Origin: Pseudomonadales bacterium
GTDB taxonomy: Bacteria; Pseudomonadota; Gammaproteobacteria; Pseudomonadales; JAHRWD01
NCBI GenBank assembly: GCA_029210125.1
Contig: JARGPR010000005.1
Location: 15,666 to 79,665, forward strand
Length of the DNA stretch: 64,000 bases
Direction of reading: 5' to 3'
The notes beneath the pieces were generated by a model. It had not been told where the DNA came from and did no database searches. It saw only the letters and a list, made by a program, of their open reading frames with translations. Shown piece by piece: positions 8,336 to 17,647 of the stretch; position 1 is the first letter of the stretch; every line of letters starts with the position of its first letter. The translations under genes were made by a program, and so were the position numbers.

Positions 8336-10399
8336 ATGAGTCCGGTACACGAAAGAATCGAAAAAGAGATCAGCTGGTTGAGTTTTAACGAGCGGGTATT
8401 GCAGGAAGCAATCGACAAAAAAGTACCTTTAATCGAACGGTTGCGATTTCTCGGCATTTTCTCCAATAACATGGATGAGTTTTTCAGGGTTCGAGTAGCG
8501 GACGTAAACCGTCGCATTATAATCGCACGTGCCAAAATCGATGCTGACCTTACCGTAAAGCATGAGAAAAAGCTGCTGCGGGATATACAGGAAAAGGTTC
8601 AGCAGCTACAGGCCCGATTTGACCAAACCTATAACGAAATTTTGGCAGAGCTAGCTCAGCGTAATGTCCTGCTACTCAACGAAACACAGCTGACCGAAGA
8701 GCAGGGTGACTGGATACAGGAGTATTTTCGAGATGAGCTTAAACCGGCTCTTTCAACCTGGTTGCTTGACCGAGCAGAGGAACTGCCGCAAATAGAGGAA
8801 AAACTCATTTACCTTGCGGTAGATCTGGTGCTTGAAAATGGCACCCAGTTGTATTCGCTAATCGCAATCCCGACCGAAAAATTGGGGCGCTTTATCCCCA
8901 TTCCAAAGCGTTATTCCAAAGGTAAAAGAACCTTTATTTTACTTGATGACATCATCCGTTATTGCTTGCTGGATGTTTACAGTGAAGTCATGAATGTGGC
9001 AAAAGCAGATGCATACACCGTGAAGCTGACGCGAGATGCGGAATTGGAGCGCGGTGAAGAGATTACCCAAAGCCTGTTAGACCAACTCTCCAGCAGTTTA
9101 AAAAAGAGGCTGGTAGCCGCCCCGGTTCGTTTTGTATATGACCGGGAAATGCCCGAGCAGATGCTTAAGTTTTTTGTCCGCAAACTGGGTATGAATTCAG
9201 ACGAAAGCCATATGCCTGGGGGCCGATACCATAATTTCAAAGACTTTGTGGGGTTTCCCGCCGTAGGAAGAGGGAAAATGGTTTATGAGCCACTGCAACC
9301 GCTGACTTCACCCCAGTTTGAAAAATATCGTAATCTGTTCAAGGCAATTCGTGAGCAGGATATTCTGCTCTATTACCCTTATCACAGTTTTAAATACTTC
9401 ACTGAATTGTTGCGTCAGGCCTCTATTGATCCCAGGGTAACTGCAATCTCAATCTCGATTTATCGGGTTGCAAATGATTCCAGAGTAGTCAGTGCATTGA
9501 TTGCAGCATCGCAAAACAACAAGCATGTTAGCGTAAATGTAGAGCTACAGGCTCGCTTTGATGAAGAGGCGAATATTGAGTGGTCCAAGCGATTGACCGA
9601 CGCCGGCGTTATGGTTGAGTTTGGTGTGCCAAACCTAAAGGTGCACACCAAAATTTGTCTAATCAAGCGGATTGAAAAGGGTAAGGAGGTGAAGTACGCA
9701 CATATTGGTACCGGGAATTTTCACGAAAAAACCGCTGAAATATACACTGATTTTAGTTTGTTTACTTGTCACCCCGGCATTACTGAAGAGGCAGATCGCG
9801 TATTTGATTTTATAAGCCACAGTTATCGCCGCCACAATTTTAGGCATTTGTGGGTCTCTCCTCTTAATAACCGAGATAATTTTCGTAATCGAATTAAGCG
9901 GGAAATTGCCAATGCGGGTGAAGGTAAGTCAGCAGAAATTATTTTGAAGGCTAACAATCTTGTTGATCATGAGATTATTGATCTGCTCTACGATGCCAGT
10001 CAGGCAGGCGTGATCGTTCGCCTAATTATTCGTGGTATGTGTTGCTTGACGCCCGGCATAAAAGGTTTGAGTGAGAATATTACAGCCATCAGTATTGTCG
10101 ACCGCTACCTTGAACATCCGCGGGTCAGTGTGTTCCATAATAACGGAGATCCGGAGGTCTATATTTCATCCGCGGATATTATGCAGCGAAATCTTGATTT
10201 CAGAGTGGAAGTGGGTTGCCCGATCTACGATACAGCACTCAAAAATAAAATTATCGATATACTAGAAATTCAGTTTTCAGATAGGGCCAAAGCACGGGTG
10301 ATTAATGCTCAACAGAATAATCCATATGTGAATAGAGGTAATCGAAAGAAAATTCGTTCACAGATGGAGATTCGAAATTATCTCGCTAGAAATGGCTAA
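8336..10399 (+). CDS. ppk1: Polyphosphate kinase 1
   Basis: Makes inorganic polyphosphate from ATP, reversibly, at the membrane periphery. The N-terminal domain is typical (EISWLSFNERVLQEA, then LGIFSNNMDEFFRVR). The catalytic phospho-histidine lies in KVHTKICLI, near residue 437. A second conserved segment, HIGTGNFHEKTAEIYTDF, follows. From ATG 8336 the protein is 687 residues, the family length; upstream in-frame starts add non-conserved sequence. It faces ppx tail to tail, so synthesis and breakdown genes are adjacent but not co-transcribed. Confidence 0.97.
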   Translation: MSPVHERIEKEISWLSFNERVLQEAIDKKVPLIERLRFLGIFSNNMDEFFRVRVADVNRRIIIARAKIDADLTVKHEKKLLRDIQEKVQQLQARFDQTYNEILAELAQRNVLLLNETQLTEEQGDWIQEYFRDELKPALSTWLLDRAEELPQIEEKLIYLAVDLVLENGTQLYSLIAIPTEKLGRFIPIPKRYSKGKRTFILLDDIIRYCLLDVYSEVMNVAKADAYTVKLTRDAELERGEEITQSLLDQLSSSLKKRLVAAPVRFVYDREMPEQMLKFFVRKLGMNSDESHMPGGRYHNFKDFVGFPAVGRGKMVYEPLQPLTSPQFEKYRNLFKAIREQDILLYYPYHSFKYFTELLRQASIDPRVTAISISIYRVANDSRVVSALIAASQNNKHVSVNVELQARFDEEANIEWSKRLTDAGVMVEFGVPNLKVHTKICLIKRIEKGKEVKYAHIGTGNFHEKTAEIYTDFSLFTCHPGITEEADRVFDFISHSYRRHNFRHLWVSPLNNRDNFRNRIKREIANAGEGKSAEIILKANNLVDHEIIDLLYDASQAGVIVRLIIRGMCCLTPGIKGLSENITAISIVDRYLEHPRVSVFHNNGDPEVYISSADIMQRNLDFRVEVGCPIYDTALKNKIIDILEIQFSDRAKARVINAQQNNPYVNRGNRKKIRSQMEIRNYLARNG

Positions 10400-10463
10400 T
10401 TTGCACATTTCAAACAGATATCTTTGTATTTTCTTGGTGGTGTGCAATAGTGCCAATACATCA

Positions 10464-11966
10464 TTATTTAATGGTCAACTTAAAACCCGCACTTTTTAGG
10501 TAGCGCTGCTCATCTTCCAGTTCGGCAAACGTCAATGGGTGATTTTTCAGCCAGTTTTTTTGGAAGCTAAGTGTGCAGCTTGGTCCATCGACCGTCACCT
10601 TGATGTCCGGCGTGCCTTCAATTGGTGCAACGTATTTGAACAGCACTGCTAGCCTCAGCAAAACGCTCAGTCGTAGTAACCGCTGTTTAGCTTTCCCAGA
10701 GTATTCATCATCAAATAGTGCCAGCGGAAATTTGCGTCTATGGCTCCGCACTAACAGAGCCAATGCTCTTTGTTCGGTGAATGAAAACCCCGCCAGGTCA
10801 GAATGTTCTATAAGGTATTGTCCATGTCTATGGAATTTACTGTGGGCAATAGATAGGCCAATTTCGTGCAGCCTTGCGGCCCAGCTTAGCAGTTCACTAT
10901 CGGGTTTTTTTAAACACCAGGTTTTTTGGCTTTGTGCGAATAGTTGTCTGGCAAATGCCTCGACCCGCGATGCGGTTTCTGGGTTAACTTGGTAACGGGT
11001 CATCATCGCTGTAATGGTTCGTTCCCGTACATCCTCGTGGGTAAATCGCCCGATTAACTCATACACAACGCCTTCCCGTAAAGCGCCGTTTGATGTGCGC
11101 ATGCGTTTTATTTCCAGTGCATCAAAGATGGCTATACATATGGCAAGCCCTGAGGGAAGGGTAGAGCGGCGATCTGCGCGTAGATTTTCAAATATTTTTA
11201 GCTCCTCAATTGAGTTAAAGGAGCAAATTTTTTCCTTAAGCTCTTCAAGCCCATCGCGGGTAATAAGCTCCGAGTTGCCATCGGTATTTACTACACGGGC
11301 AATTGCATTAAAGCTACCTGAGGAACCCACCACTTCATCCCAGCCATTTGCACGAAAAATTTCGCGGATATTTAGTAATTCCTGATACGCTTTTCGGTAA
11401 GCTTTTTCGAATCCTGATACTGAAATTTCTCCATCAGGGAAAAATTTATCCCGGTAGGTGATGCATCCCATATGCAAACTCTCAAGTAGCTTGCACTCAA
11501 ACTGTTGGCCGATAATGAATTCCGTACTGCCGCCGCCGATGTCGATAACCAATCTCGCTTGTTGGTCGTCAGCTAATGTGTGCGCAACACCCAAATAAAC
11601 CAGTCGGGCTTCTTCGCGACCGGAAATGGTTTGAATAGGGTGTCCTAGTGCTTCAGAACCTTGTTTAATGAAGTCAGGGGCGTTTTTTGCTGCGCGTAGG
11701 GTGTTTGTACCGACAACTCGTATATGATCGGGTTCAACGGAATTAAGTAATTGCCTAAACTGTGTTAAACAATGCAAACCTCTTGCAAATGCATCGTCGT
11801 TAAGCAGGCCCTGCTGTAGACCTGCAGCCAGTTGTACTCGTTCTCTTTTTGACAGTATCGGCCTCATTTCGCCGTTATCAATCTTAGCGATCAATAAGTG
11901 AAAACTGTTTGAGCCGAGATCAACGGCAGCCAGTATCGTGCTTTTATCATCACTGTTTTTAGGCAT
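10464..11966 (-). CDS. ppx: Exopolyphosphatase (Ppx/GppA family)
   Basis: Releases phosphate from polyphosphate ends, and may hydrolyse pppGpp in this superfamily. It is 500 residues of an actin/HSP70-like ATPase fold. Phosphate 1 is AAVDLGSNSFHLLIA, and the glycine-rich phosphate 2 loop is DIGGGSTEF. A C-terminal HD-type helical domain contains WAARLHEIG. Placement next to ppk1 supports exopolyphosphatase over the GppA assignment. It is convergent with ppk1, with 64 bases between the stops. Confidence 0.94.
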   Translation of the reverse strand: MPKNSDDKSTILAAVDLGSNSFHLLIAKIDNGEMRPILSKRERVQLAAGLQQGLLNDDAFARGLHCLTQFRQLLNSVEPDHIRVVGTNTLRAAKNAPDFIKQGSEALGHPIQTISGREEARLVYLGVAHTLADDQQARLVIDIGGGSTEFIIGQQFECKLLESLHMGCITYRDKFFPDGEISVSGFEKAYRKAYQELLNIREIFRANGWDEVVGSSGSFNAIARVVNTDGNSELITRDGLEELKEKICSFNSIEELKIFENLRADRRSTLPSGLAICIAIFDALEIKRMRTSNGALREGVVYELIGRFTHEDVRERTITAMMTRYQVNPETASRVEAFARQLFAQSQKTWCLKKPDSELLSWAARLHEIGLSIAHSKFHRHGQYLIEHSDLAGFSFTEQRALALLVRSHRRKFPLALFDDEYSGKAKQRLLRLSVLLRLAVLFKYVAPIEGTPDIKVTVDGPSCTLSFQKNWLKNHPLTFAELEDEQRYLKSAGFKLTIK

Positions 11967-12320
11967 AAAATTATTCGGTATTCCCTGTTTTTGAGTAAAG
12001 GGTAGGGGCTGTGCTTTTGTCTGTTTCGGTTGTTACCATTATAGAACTGATTGGTTAGCCGTTTGCATCGATTCTAGTAAGTTTGTTGACAGAGATAGTT
12101 GTTGGGAGTCAAACAAAAACAGTCGCGAAACAAAAAATTGTCTTGTTGTCCAAACTATAATTACCTACAGGGATTGCGTTGTTGAGCGCCGAGTGCCAAT
12201 TATTTTCAAAGAAACTGCTTTTAAAGCAAGTTTTTTTGCATATAATTCACGTTTTTTAAAATTGTGGAAAATTTTGTGCTAATGTGATTCCGATGTTAGT
12301 AAAAAATTAGGAGAGAGAAT
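11967..12320. other. ppx / AlgP-like divergent intergenic region, 354 bp
   Basis: Promoter region between two divergent genes. No open frame of interest was found. The region becomes AT-rich towards the plus-strand gene. The candidate promoter and palindrome are listed separately. Confidence 0.6.
12216..12246 (+). promoter_or_regulatory. Candidate promoter with a 13-bp palindrome
   Basis: A perfect -10 hexamer TATAAT lies at 12241-12246. Seventeen bases upstream is a weak -35 (CTTTTA), which overlaps the palindrome TGCTTTTAAAGCA (12216-12228). The position fits the promoter of the AlgP-like gene with a possible operator over the -35. This is pattern reading only. Confidence 0.4.
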
Positions 12321-13007
12321 ATGGCACGGCCAAAAGGTTCAACTGCAAGAAAAACTACAGCAAAGCGTACGACTACAAAAAAAACAGCAGTTGCAAAAAA
12401 GGCTGTTTCTTCGGTTCCTGCTGCTGTAAAGAATGCTGAAGCTGCATTAGTAAAACTGACTAAGGAGCTAGAGCAGCTACGGAAGCAATCGGCTGCAGCG
12501 GCTAATAAGCTCGAAGCAGCTAGTGCTCGTGTTGCAAAATCCCCGACAGCCGCAGCAAAAAAAGCACTGGTCAAAAACCGTGGCGACGTGAGAAAGTTAG
12601 CCACTAAGCTCAAAGCTTCTCGCGCAAAAGTCGGTGCTGCTCGTATTAAGCTGGCCGAAGAAAAGCGTAAAGCCCGAGCGGTAGCCAAGCAAGCGCAGCA
12701 AGTGGCTAAGGAAGAGGCGCTCGCAGCAAATATGGCAGCTAAGGTTGAGGCTGATTTGGCTAAGGCACTTGCAGCATTTGAAATTAAATGGCGTAAGCAG
12801 CGGACTCGTTCAGATAACGAAAAGCTAAGAGCAAGAGCTAAGAGAGCAGCAGCCACGAAGAAAGCCAACGCTGCAAAAGCTAAGGAGAAAGCTAAGGCTA
12901 AAACTGCCGTTAAGAAGGTGGCCACAGCCAAGAAAACTCCTACCTCCAAGACTGCTGTAACGAGCGCACCTAAAAGGCGCGGCCGGCCACCAAAAGCAAA
13001 GGCCTAG
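12321..13007 (+). CDS. AlgP/histone H1-like DNA-binding protein with AT-hook
   Basis: The 228-residue product consists largely of Lys, Ala and Arg. It opens with MARPKGSTARKTTAKRT, has a central helical Ala/Lys/Glu-rich part (about residues 35-155, probably coiled coil), and then a KA-rich tail. It ends in an AT-hook core, RRGRPPKAKA. This is the architecture of AlgP (AlgR3)-type regulators and bacterial H1-like proteins, which bind and compact DNA. A strong ribosome-binding site (AGGAGAG) precedes ATG 12321. It is monocistronic, with its own terminator. Confidence 0.85.
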   Translation: MARPKGSTARKTTAKRTTTKKTAVAKKAVSSVPAAVKNAEAALVKLTKELEQLRKQSAAAANKLEAASARVAKSPTAAAKKALVKNRGDVRKLATKLKASRAKVGAARIKLAEEKRKARAVAKQAQQVAKEEALAANMAAKVEADLAKALAAFEIKWRKQRTRSDNEKLRARAKRAAATKKANAAKAKEKAKAKTAVKKVATAKKTPTSKTAVTSAPKRRGRPPKAKA

Positions 13008-13060
13008 TGATAGCCTGGTAATATCGATGCTGCTAAGTACAGACTAGATGTTGCTCAGTA

Positions 13061-13097
13061 AAAAAGCCGATGGTTTAGTCGCCATCGGCTTTTTTTG
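13061..13097. terminator. Rho-independent terminator (bidirectional)
   Basis: GCCGATGG (13066-13073), an eight-base loop, and CCATCGGC (13082-13089) are flanked by an A-run on the left and eight T on the right. It ends the AlgP-like transcript and can also serve the minus-strand hydrolase gene. Confidence 0.93.
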
Positions 13098-13128
13098 TGC
13101 CTGTTGGTTGGCTATTATTTTGGCTGAG

Positions 13129-13992
13129 TTAACCAAACGTATTTAGAGGGATTTTTAGATATTGAATTCCATTGTTATGTGCATCGGGTAACTGACCTGC
13201 CTGTATATTTACCTGTACGGAAGGGATAATCAGATTTGGCATAGCTAGTTGATGATCTCGCTTATGACGAAGAGTTATGAATTCTTTTTCATTGATTCCA
13301 TTTTTGATGTGAATATTGTCCTCTTTTTGCTTCTTCACCGTCGATATAAATCGATCCGAAGAATTTTCGGTACCGTAGTCGTGACACATATAGAGTTTGG
13401 TGTCATCGGGTAGTTTAAGTATCCGTTGGATTGAATGGTAGAGTAACTGAGCATCGCCACCGGGGAAATCACAACGTGCGGTGCCGTAGTCGGGCATAAA
13501 AAGTGTGTCGCCAATAAATATCGCATCATCCATCAGATAACTTATACAGGCGGGAGTGTGGCCAGGGGTATTGAGGGTCGTTACGGTAATATCACCGATC
13601 TGAAAACATTCGTTGTCTTTGAGTAGCCGATCAAACTGTCGCCCATCCGCGATAAATGTTTCATCCATATCAAAAATAGATTTAAAGGTCTTCTGAACAC
13701 TGGATACCTGGCTGCCGATAGCAATTTTTCCTCCGATCTGTCGCTTAATATAATGGGCTGCACTCAGATGGTCGGCATGAACATGGGTTTCAAGAATCCA
13801 GTCAAGTTGAAGCTGGTTCTTTTGGATATATTGTATTAGCTCGTCAGCTCCACTGGTGTTGGTTTTCCCGGATCGAAAGTCATAACCCAATACCGGATCG
13901 ATGATCGCACCTTTTTTTTGTTTTGAGTCTGATACTACGTAACTGAAGGTGGAGCTATCATTATCGTAGAATGGTTGGATAGTTGGTTTCAT
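13129..13992 (-). CDS. MBL-fold hydrolase, persulfide-dioxygenase/BLH-like
   Basis: A 287-residue metallo-beta-lactamase-fold protein. The metal motif THVHADH has His70, His72, Asp74 and His75. Further ligands are in NTPGHTP and FIGDTLF, and CHDYG supplies the last His. The GDTLFMPDYGTARCDFPGG segment is typical of the ETHE1/Blh group, which oxidise glutathione persulfide with iron. Such genes often sit with sulfur-handling partners, which are missing here. Glyoxalase II is the main alternative; the Cys/Asp-rich core fits ETHE1-like better. Confidence 0.8.
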   Translation of the reverse strand: MKPTIQPFYDNDSSTFSYVVSDSKQKKGAIIDPVLGYDFRSGKTNTSGADELIQYIQKNQLQLDWILETHVHADHLSAAHYIKRQIGGKIAIGSQVSSVQKTFKSIFDMDETFIADGRQFDRLLKDNECFQIGDITVTTLNTPGHTPACISYLMDDAIFIGDTLFMPDYGTARCDFPGGDAQLLYHSIQRILKLPDDTKLYMCHDYGTENSSDRFISTVKKQKEDNIHIKNGINEKEFITLRHKRDHQLAMPNLIIPSVQVNIQAGQLPDAHNNGIQYLKIPLNTFG

Positions 13993-14078
13993 TACAGCTG
14001 CTCTTCACTAAATTTGGTTTTAGAAACTACGTACAGGTTATCTAACTAAGGGGCATTCAAAGGCTTCCCGGAGTATAA

Positions 14079-15911
14079 ATGAATCTATTGATGGATCTTG
14101 ATCTCCCTATTTTTGCGGTTCTAATACTACTGCTTTTTACCGTTTATCTATTTGTAAGTGAGCGCCTTTCGATTGATGTAAGCGCAATGTTGGTATTGGT
14201 GATATTGGGGCTATTGCGTTTTATTCCAGGCCTAGAAATAGTGATCAGCGAACAGGAATTGTTTTCCGGCTTTTCAAGTAACGCGGTTATCGCAATTATA
14301 GCGGTGATGATCATCGGTGCAGGTTTGGAACGCACAGGCTTAATGCATCAAGTTGCTGATCAAATTTTATTGCGGACTAAAAATAACCACTCGTTGATCA
14401 TGCCTGTGGTTGCCAGCTTCGCTGCGATGCTCTCTTCGGTTATGCAAAATATTGGTGCGGCGGCTTTGTTTATTCCAGTGGTTAGTCGAATTAGCCGACA
14501 GACGGGGGTGGCGATGTCGGCACTGTTGATGCCGATGTCGTTCGCAGTCATTTTGGGTGGTACGGTTACATTGATCGCTTCTGGACCGCTAATTTTATTA
14601 AACGACTTGCTGCCCGAGGGTACTGAGCCTTTTGGTTTGTTTTCCGCTGCCCCGCTGGGATTTGCTCTGGTTGTTAGCGGTATATTGTATCTTTTCTTTT
14701 GGGGTAAGCGATTACTGCCAAAACTGGAGCAGGAAGAGATATCGCAACCAGCTTCCAATTCGGCACAATATTATCAAAAGCTCTACGGTATTCGCTCCGA
14801 TATTCATCTGTTTAAAATGTTGCCCGGCAATGCTCTAGCGGGAAAAAATGTTGGTCAGGTAGAGGAATCCTGTCGAGTCAATATTATTGCACTGCATGGC
14901 CGTGAGCTGATTCTTTCACCCCATCGTGAGATTATGATTGAGTCTGAAATGACGCTTGCGCTGATTGCCTCAGATCAATCACTGGAAAGTTTTCGCGCTA
15001 TGCCTGCATTGCAGGTTGACTTATCCAGTTCAAAAATTAGCAATGCGCTTTCATTGGATAATTCAGGCATTGCTGAAGTTATTTTGCCGCCCAATTCATC
15101 CCTGCTAGGTTCGACAATTCGGGCGATACGTATGCGTAAAACATACGGCATGAGCACTGTCGCAATTTACCGCGACAACCATATTTTTCGCAAAGGTTTG
15201 CGAGATATCCCATTAGTGGCTGGTGATACCTTGTTGGTGCACGTCGCCTGGAATGATTTGAGTAAACTTGAAAGTAATGCCGACTTTACTCCGGTTACCA
15301 GCGACTATCCGCGACAAAAAAAGCGCCCTGAAAAATTGAATCGCGCATTGCTCATCTGTGCATTATCACTATGCTTGATGTTGTTCACCGATATGCGGCT
15401 GTCAAGCGCCCTGATGACCGGAGCAATAGCGATGGTGATATGTGGCGTATTACATATGGAGGATGCCTACAAAGCGGTGAGCTGGAAAACTGTGTTTTTG
15501 TTGTCTGGCTTAATACCCCTGGGTAAAGCGATGGAGAACTCCGGTGCTGCATCCTGGGTCGCAAATCAGTCCCTCAGTGTACTGGGTTCAGATCCAGACG
15601 GGTTGACCGTACAGCTCGTTCTCATCATCCTGGCGACATTTTTTAGTCTGGTGATGTCCAACGTTGGCGCAACCATTATATTGGTGCCACTAGCTAGCCA
15701 GATAGCGCTAAGTATGGGCCTGGATCCGCGTACCTATGCATTGCTTGTCGCAATTGGTGTTTCCAATAGCTTTTTGATTCCAACCAATCAGGTTAACGCA
15801 TTGGTGATGGGGCTTGGAAACTATCGCGTATCCGACTTTATGCGCGTTGGAATACCGATGACAGGTCTATTTATTGTCGTTACCCTGATCATGATTCACT
15901 TTTTTTACTAA
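14079..15911 (+). CDS. yfbS: SLC13/DASS-family transporter with two TrkA-C domains (YfbS-like)
   Basis: A 610-residue inner-membrane transporter. An N-terminal group of membrane segments (about residues 5-210) is followed by a cytoplasmic part with two RCK/TrkA-C-type domains (about residues 230-400). A second membrane group (about 420-610) contains the family repeat VMSNVGATIILVPLA, which mirrors SVMQNIGAAALFIPV in the first half. This is the architecture of YfbS and of sulfate or dicarboxylate Na+ symporters. The substrate is not determinable. The yfbR gene follows after 19 bases; the same pair is adjacent in E. coli. Confidence 0.88.
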   Translation: MNLLMDLDLPIFAVLILLLFTVYLFVSERLSIDVSAMLVLVILGLLRFIPGLEIVISEQELFSGFSSNAVIAIIAVMIIGAGLERTGLMHQVADQILLRTKNNHSLIMPVVASFAAMLSSVMQNIGAAALFIPVVSRISRQTGVAMSALLMPMSFAVILGGTVTLIASGPLILLNDLLPEGTEPFGLFSAAPLGFALVVSGILYLFFWGKRLLPKLEQEEISQPASNSAQYYQKLYGIRSDIHLFKMLPGNALAGKNVGQVEESCRVNIIALHGRELILSPHREIMIESEMTLALIASDQSLESFRAMPALQVDLSSSKISNALSLDNSGIAEVILPPNSSLLGSTIRAIRMRKTYGMSTVAIYRDNHIFRKGLRDIPLVAGDTLLVHVAWNDLSKLESNADFTPVTSDYPRQKKRPEKLNRALLICALSLCLMLFTDMRLSSALMTGAIAMVICGVLHMEDAYKAVSWKTVFLLSGLIPLGKAMENSGAASWVANQSLSVLGSDPDGLTVQLVLIILATFFSLVMSNVGATIILVPLASQIALSMGLDPRTYALLVAIGVSNSFLIPTNQVNALVMGLGNYRVSDFMRVGIPMTGLFIVVTLIMIHFFY

Positions 15912-15930
15912 CGATTTTTCGGCGAACTAT

Positions 15931-16527
15931 ATGCACAAAGTAACCAGTCACTTCTACGCCTATATCAGTAAAATTCGCTGGTTACAGCGCTGGGGACTAA
16001 AAAGAAACACGATTAACGAAAACGTGATGGAACACAGCTGGGAAGTCGCAACTATTGCCCATTCACTGGCGCTCATTCGGAATCGATATTTTGATGGTGA
16101 TCTGGATGCTAATGCTATTGCAGTGGCTGCCCTGTATCATGATTGCGGTGAAGTGATCACTGGTGATATGCCATCGCCCATCAAATACCACTCAGCTGAA
16201 ATCACCCAGGCTTATAAGTCGATTGAGAAACAAGCGGCGGTCGAACTGCTGGAGCTATTGCCTGAGCCGTTAAAAGAGGATTACCGGCCGATCCTGATCG
16301 AAGAGTCGATACCGGATCAACACTATATTGTGATCAAAGCAGCGGATACCATTGCTGCGCTGTTGAAATGTCAGGCTGAGCTCGCCGCAGGTAATGCCGA
16401 GTTTTCCAGTGCAGCTAAGGATATTCAGATCCGCCTGGGTAAGTTTGAATTGCCTGAGGTAAATTTTTTTCTAGAAACCTTCGCGCCTAGTTGCGGCTTA
16501 ACCCTTGATGAATTGTTAAAACCTTGA
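15931..16527 (+). CDS. yfbR: 5'-deoxynucleotidase YfbR
   Basis: HD-domain phosphohydrolase that removes phosphate from deoxyribonucleoside 5'-monophosphates. The metal motifs are HSWEVATIAH, then LYHDCGEVITGDMPSPIKY, a signature of YfbR, and a late Asp in IKAADTIAALLKC. Length is 198 residues, the same as E. coli. It follows the YfbS-like transporter gene at 19 bases and is followed by ppnP, so a nucleotide salvage theme is plausible. Confidence 0.94.
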   Translation: MHKVTSHFYAYISKIRWLQRWGLKRNTINENVMEHSWEVATIAHSLALIRNRYFDGDLDANAIAVAALYHDCGEVITGDMPSPIKYHSAEITQAYKSIEKQAAVELLELLPEPLKEDYRPILIEESIPDQHYIVIKAADTIAALLKCQAELAAGNAEFSSAAKDIQIRLGKFELPEVNFFLETFAPSCGLTLDELLKP

Positions 16528-16635
16528 GCATAGCCTGACTTCGTGTAGCCTTATTCCACATGATCAAACTACAGCATTATAGTTCCGTCTCTGGAATAAT
16601 CAGGGTTTATCAACCCTACCTTAAGGTACTACTAC

Positions 16636-16917
16636 ATGTTGGACGTAAACGAATATTTTGAAGGTAACGTTAAATCAATTGGCTTTAATACAGAGACGCT
16701 ACCCGCAACCGTGGGTGTGATGGCTCCTGGTGAGTATCGCTTTGATACCAGTCAGCACGAAACCATGAGCGTAGTGAGCGGCACACTCACGGTAAAACTT
16801 CCAGGCCAGGAGGCATGGCAAACCTTTAACGCTGGAGAGTCCTTTGAAGTCGACGCAAATACTGCTTTTGACCTTCAAGTCAAAGTTGATACCGCTTACC
16901 TTTGTACGTATGGTTGA
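16636..16917 (+). CDS. ppnP: Pyrimidine/purine nucleoside phosphorylase PpnP (DUF1255 cupin)
   Basis: A 93-residue small cupin of the PpnP family, which splits many nucleosides with phosphate into base and ribose 1-phosphate. Recognisable parts are [28 protein letters not shown], the [14 protein letters not shown] strand pair, and [13 protein letters not shown] near the end. The start is ATG 16636 with AAGG upstream. Following yfbR, it could use the deoxynucleosides that YfbR releases; that is inference. Confidence 0.95.
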   Translation: MLDVNEYFEGNVKSIGFNTETLPATVGVMAPGEYRFDTSQHETMSVVSGTLTVKLPGQEAWQTFNAGESFEVDANTAFDLQVKVDTAYLCTYG

Positions 16918-16990
16918 TTCTTGGTCAGGGGTGTTTTTAGGATTGCTCCTGATTCTGAATTCAACCCCGCTGGATAAGAATAATAAAACC

Positions 16991-17587
16991 ATGCATAGAA
17001 CACTGTTCAATACACCGCTCGTTTCTCCTTTTCTCAAATTGAGCAGTAGACTTGGGCTACAACTGGCGGGATGGAAAACAGAGGGTAAACCACCCACTGA
17101 AAAAAACTACGTTCTGGTAGCCGCGCCCCATGAAAGCAATGTCGATCTGGTATTGCTGCTGGCCATTGCATTTGTGCTTGATTTTAAACTTTACTGGATG
17201 GGTAAACACTCTTTGTTCAAAGGTCCCCTGGGACCCGTTATGAGATGGCTGGGTGGGGTGCCGGTGGATCGCAGCAAAGCCAATAATTTGGTTGAACAAA
17301 TGGTCGGTCAATTTGAACAGATCAATGAACTGGTTCTCACCGTCACTCCGGAGGGGACACGCTCTCAGGTTGATCGCTGGAAAACCGGTTTTTACCATAT
17401 CGCCCAGGGAGCAAATGTTCCAGTTGCGTTAGGGTTTGTAGACTATAAAAACAAGATTGGCGGGTTTGGCCCTACCTGTTACCCATGCGGTGATATTGAT
17501 AAAGATCTCGAAAGCATTCAAAATTTCTACAGTACCAAGATAGGCCGTACCCGGCTAAAAGAGCAGCGTAAAACTAACGTTTCATAG
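16991..17587 (+). CDS. PlsC-like 1-acylglycerol-3-phosphate acyltransferase family
   Basis: A 198-residue acyltransferase of glycerolipid metabolism at the inner membrane. The catalytic block is PHESNVDLVLL (a variant of HX4D), and the acceptor block is VTPEGTRSQVDRWKTGFYHIA. Compact proteins of this type are annotated as lysophospholipid or ornithine-lipid acyltransferases; the exact substrate is uncertain. I take ATG 16991, which starts the conserved MHRTLFNTPLVSPFLKL. The frame is open upstream, and an ATG at 16910 overlapping the ppnP stop is an alternative. Confidence 0.82.
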   Translation: MHRTLFNTPLVSPFLKLSSRLGLQLAGWKTEGKPPTEKNYVLVAAPHESNVDLVLLLAIAFVLDFKLYWMGKHSLFKGPLGPVMRWLGGVPVDRSKANNLVEQMVGQFEQINELVLTVTPEGTRSQVDRWKTGFYHIAQGANVPVALGFVDYKNKIGGFGPTCYPCGDIDKDLESIQNFYSTKIGRTRLKEQRKTNVS

Positions 17588-17608
17588 TTACGGCTATACC
17601 TGCCGTAA
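17588..17608. terminator. Hairpin after the acyltransferase gene
   Basis: TTACGGC (17588-17594) pairs perfectly with GCCGTAA (17602-17608), overlapping the very end of the gene region. A-rich sequence follows rather than T, so it would work better for the minus strand. Weak candidate. Confidence 0.35.
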
Positions 17609-17647
17609 TGGTGTAGCAAAAAATATAGTTATTAGTGATGAGTTTTT

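Noticed and set aside
12296-12949. Long minus-strand frame opposite the AlgP-like gene
   Set aside because: It is the reverse image of Lys/Ala-rich codons, which gives an artificial Ala/Phe/Leu-rich frame. The plus-strand gene has a ribosome site, terminator and AT-hook.
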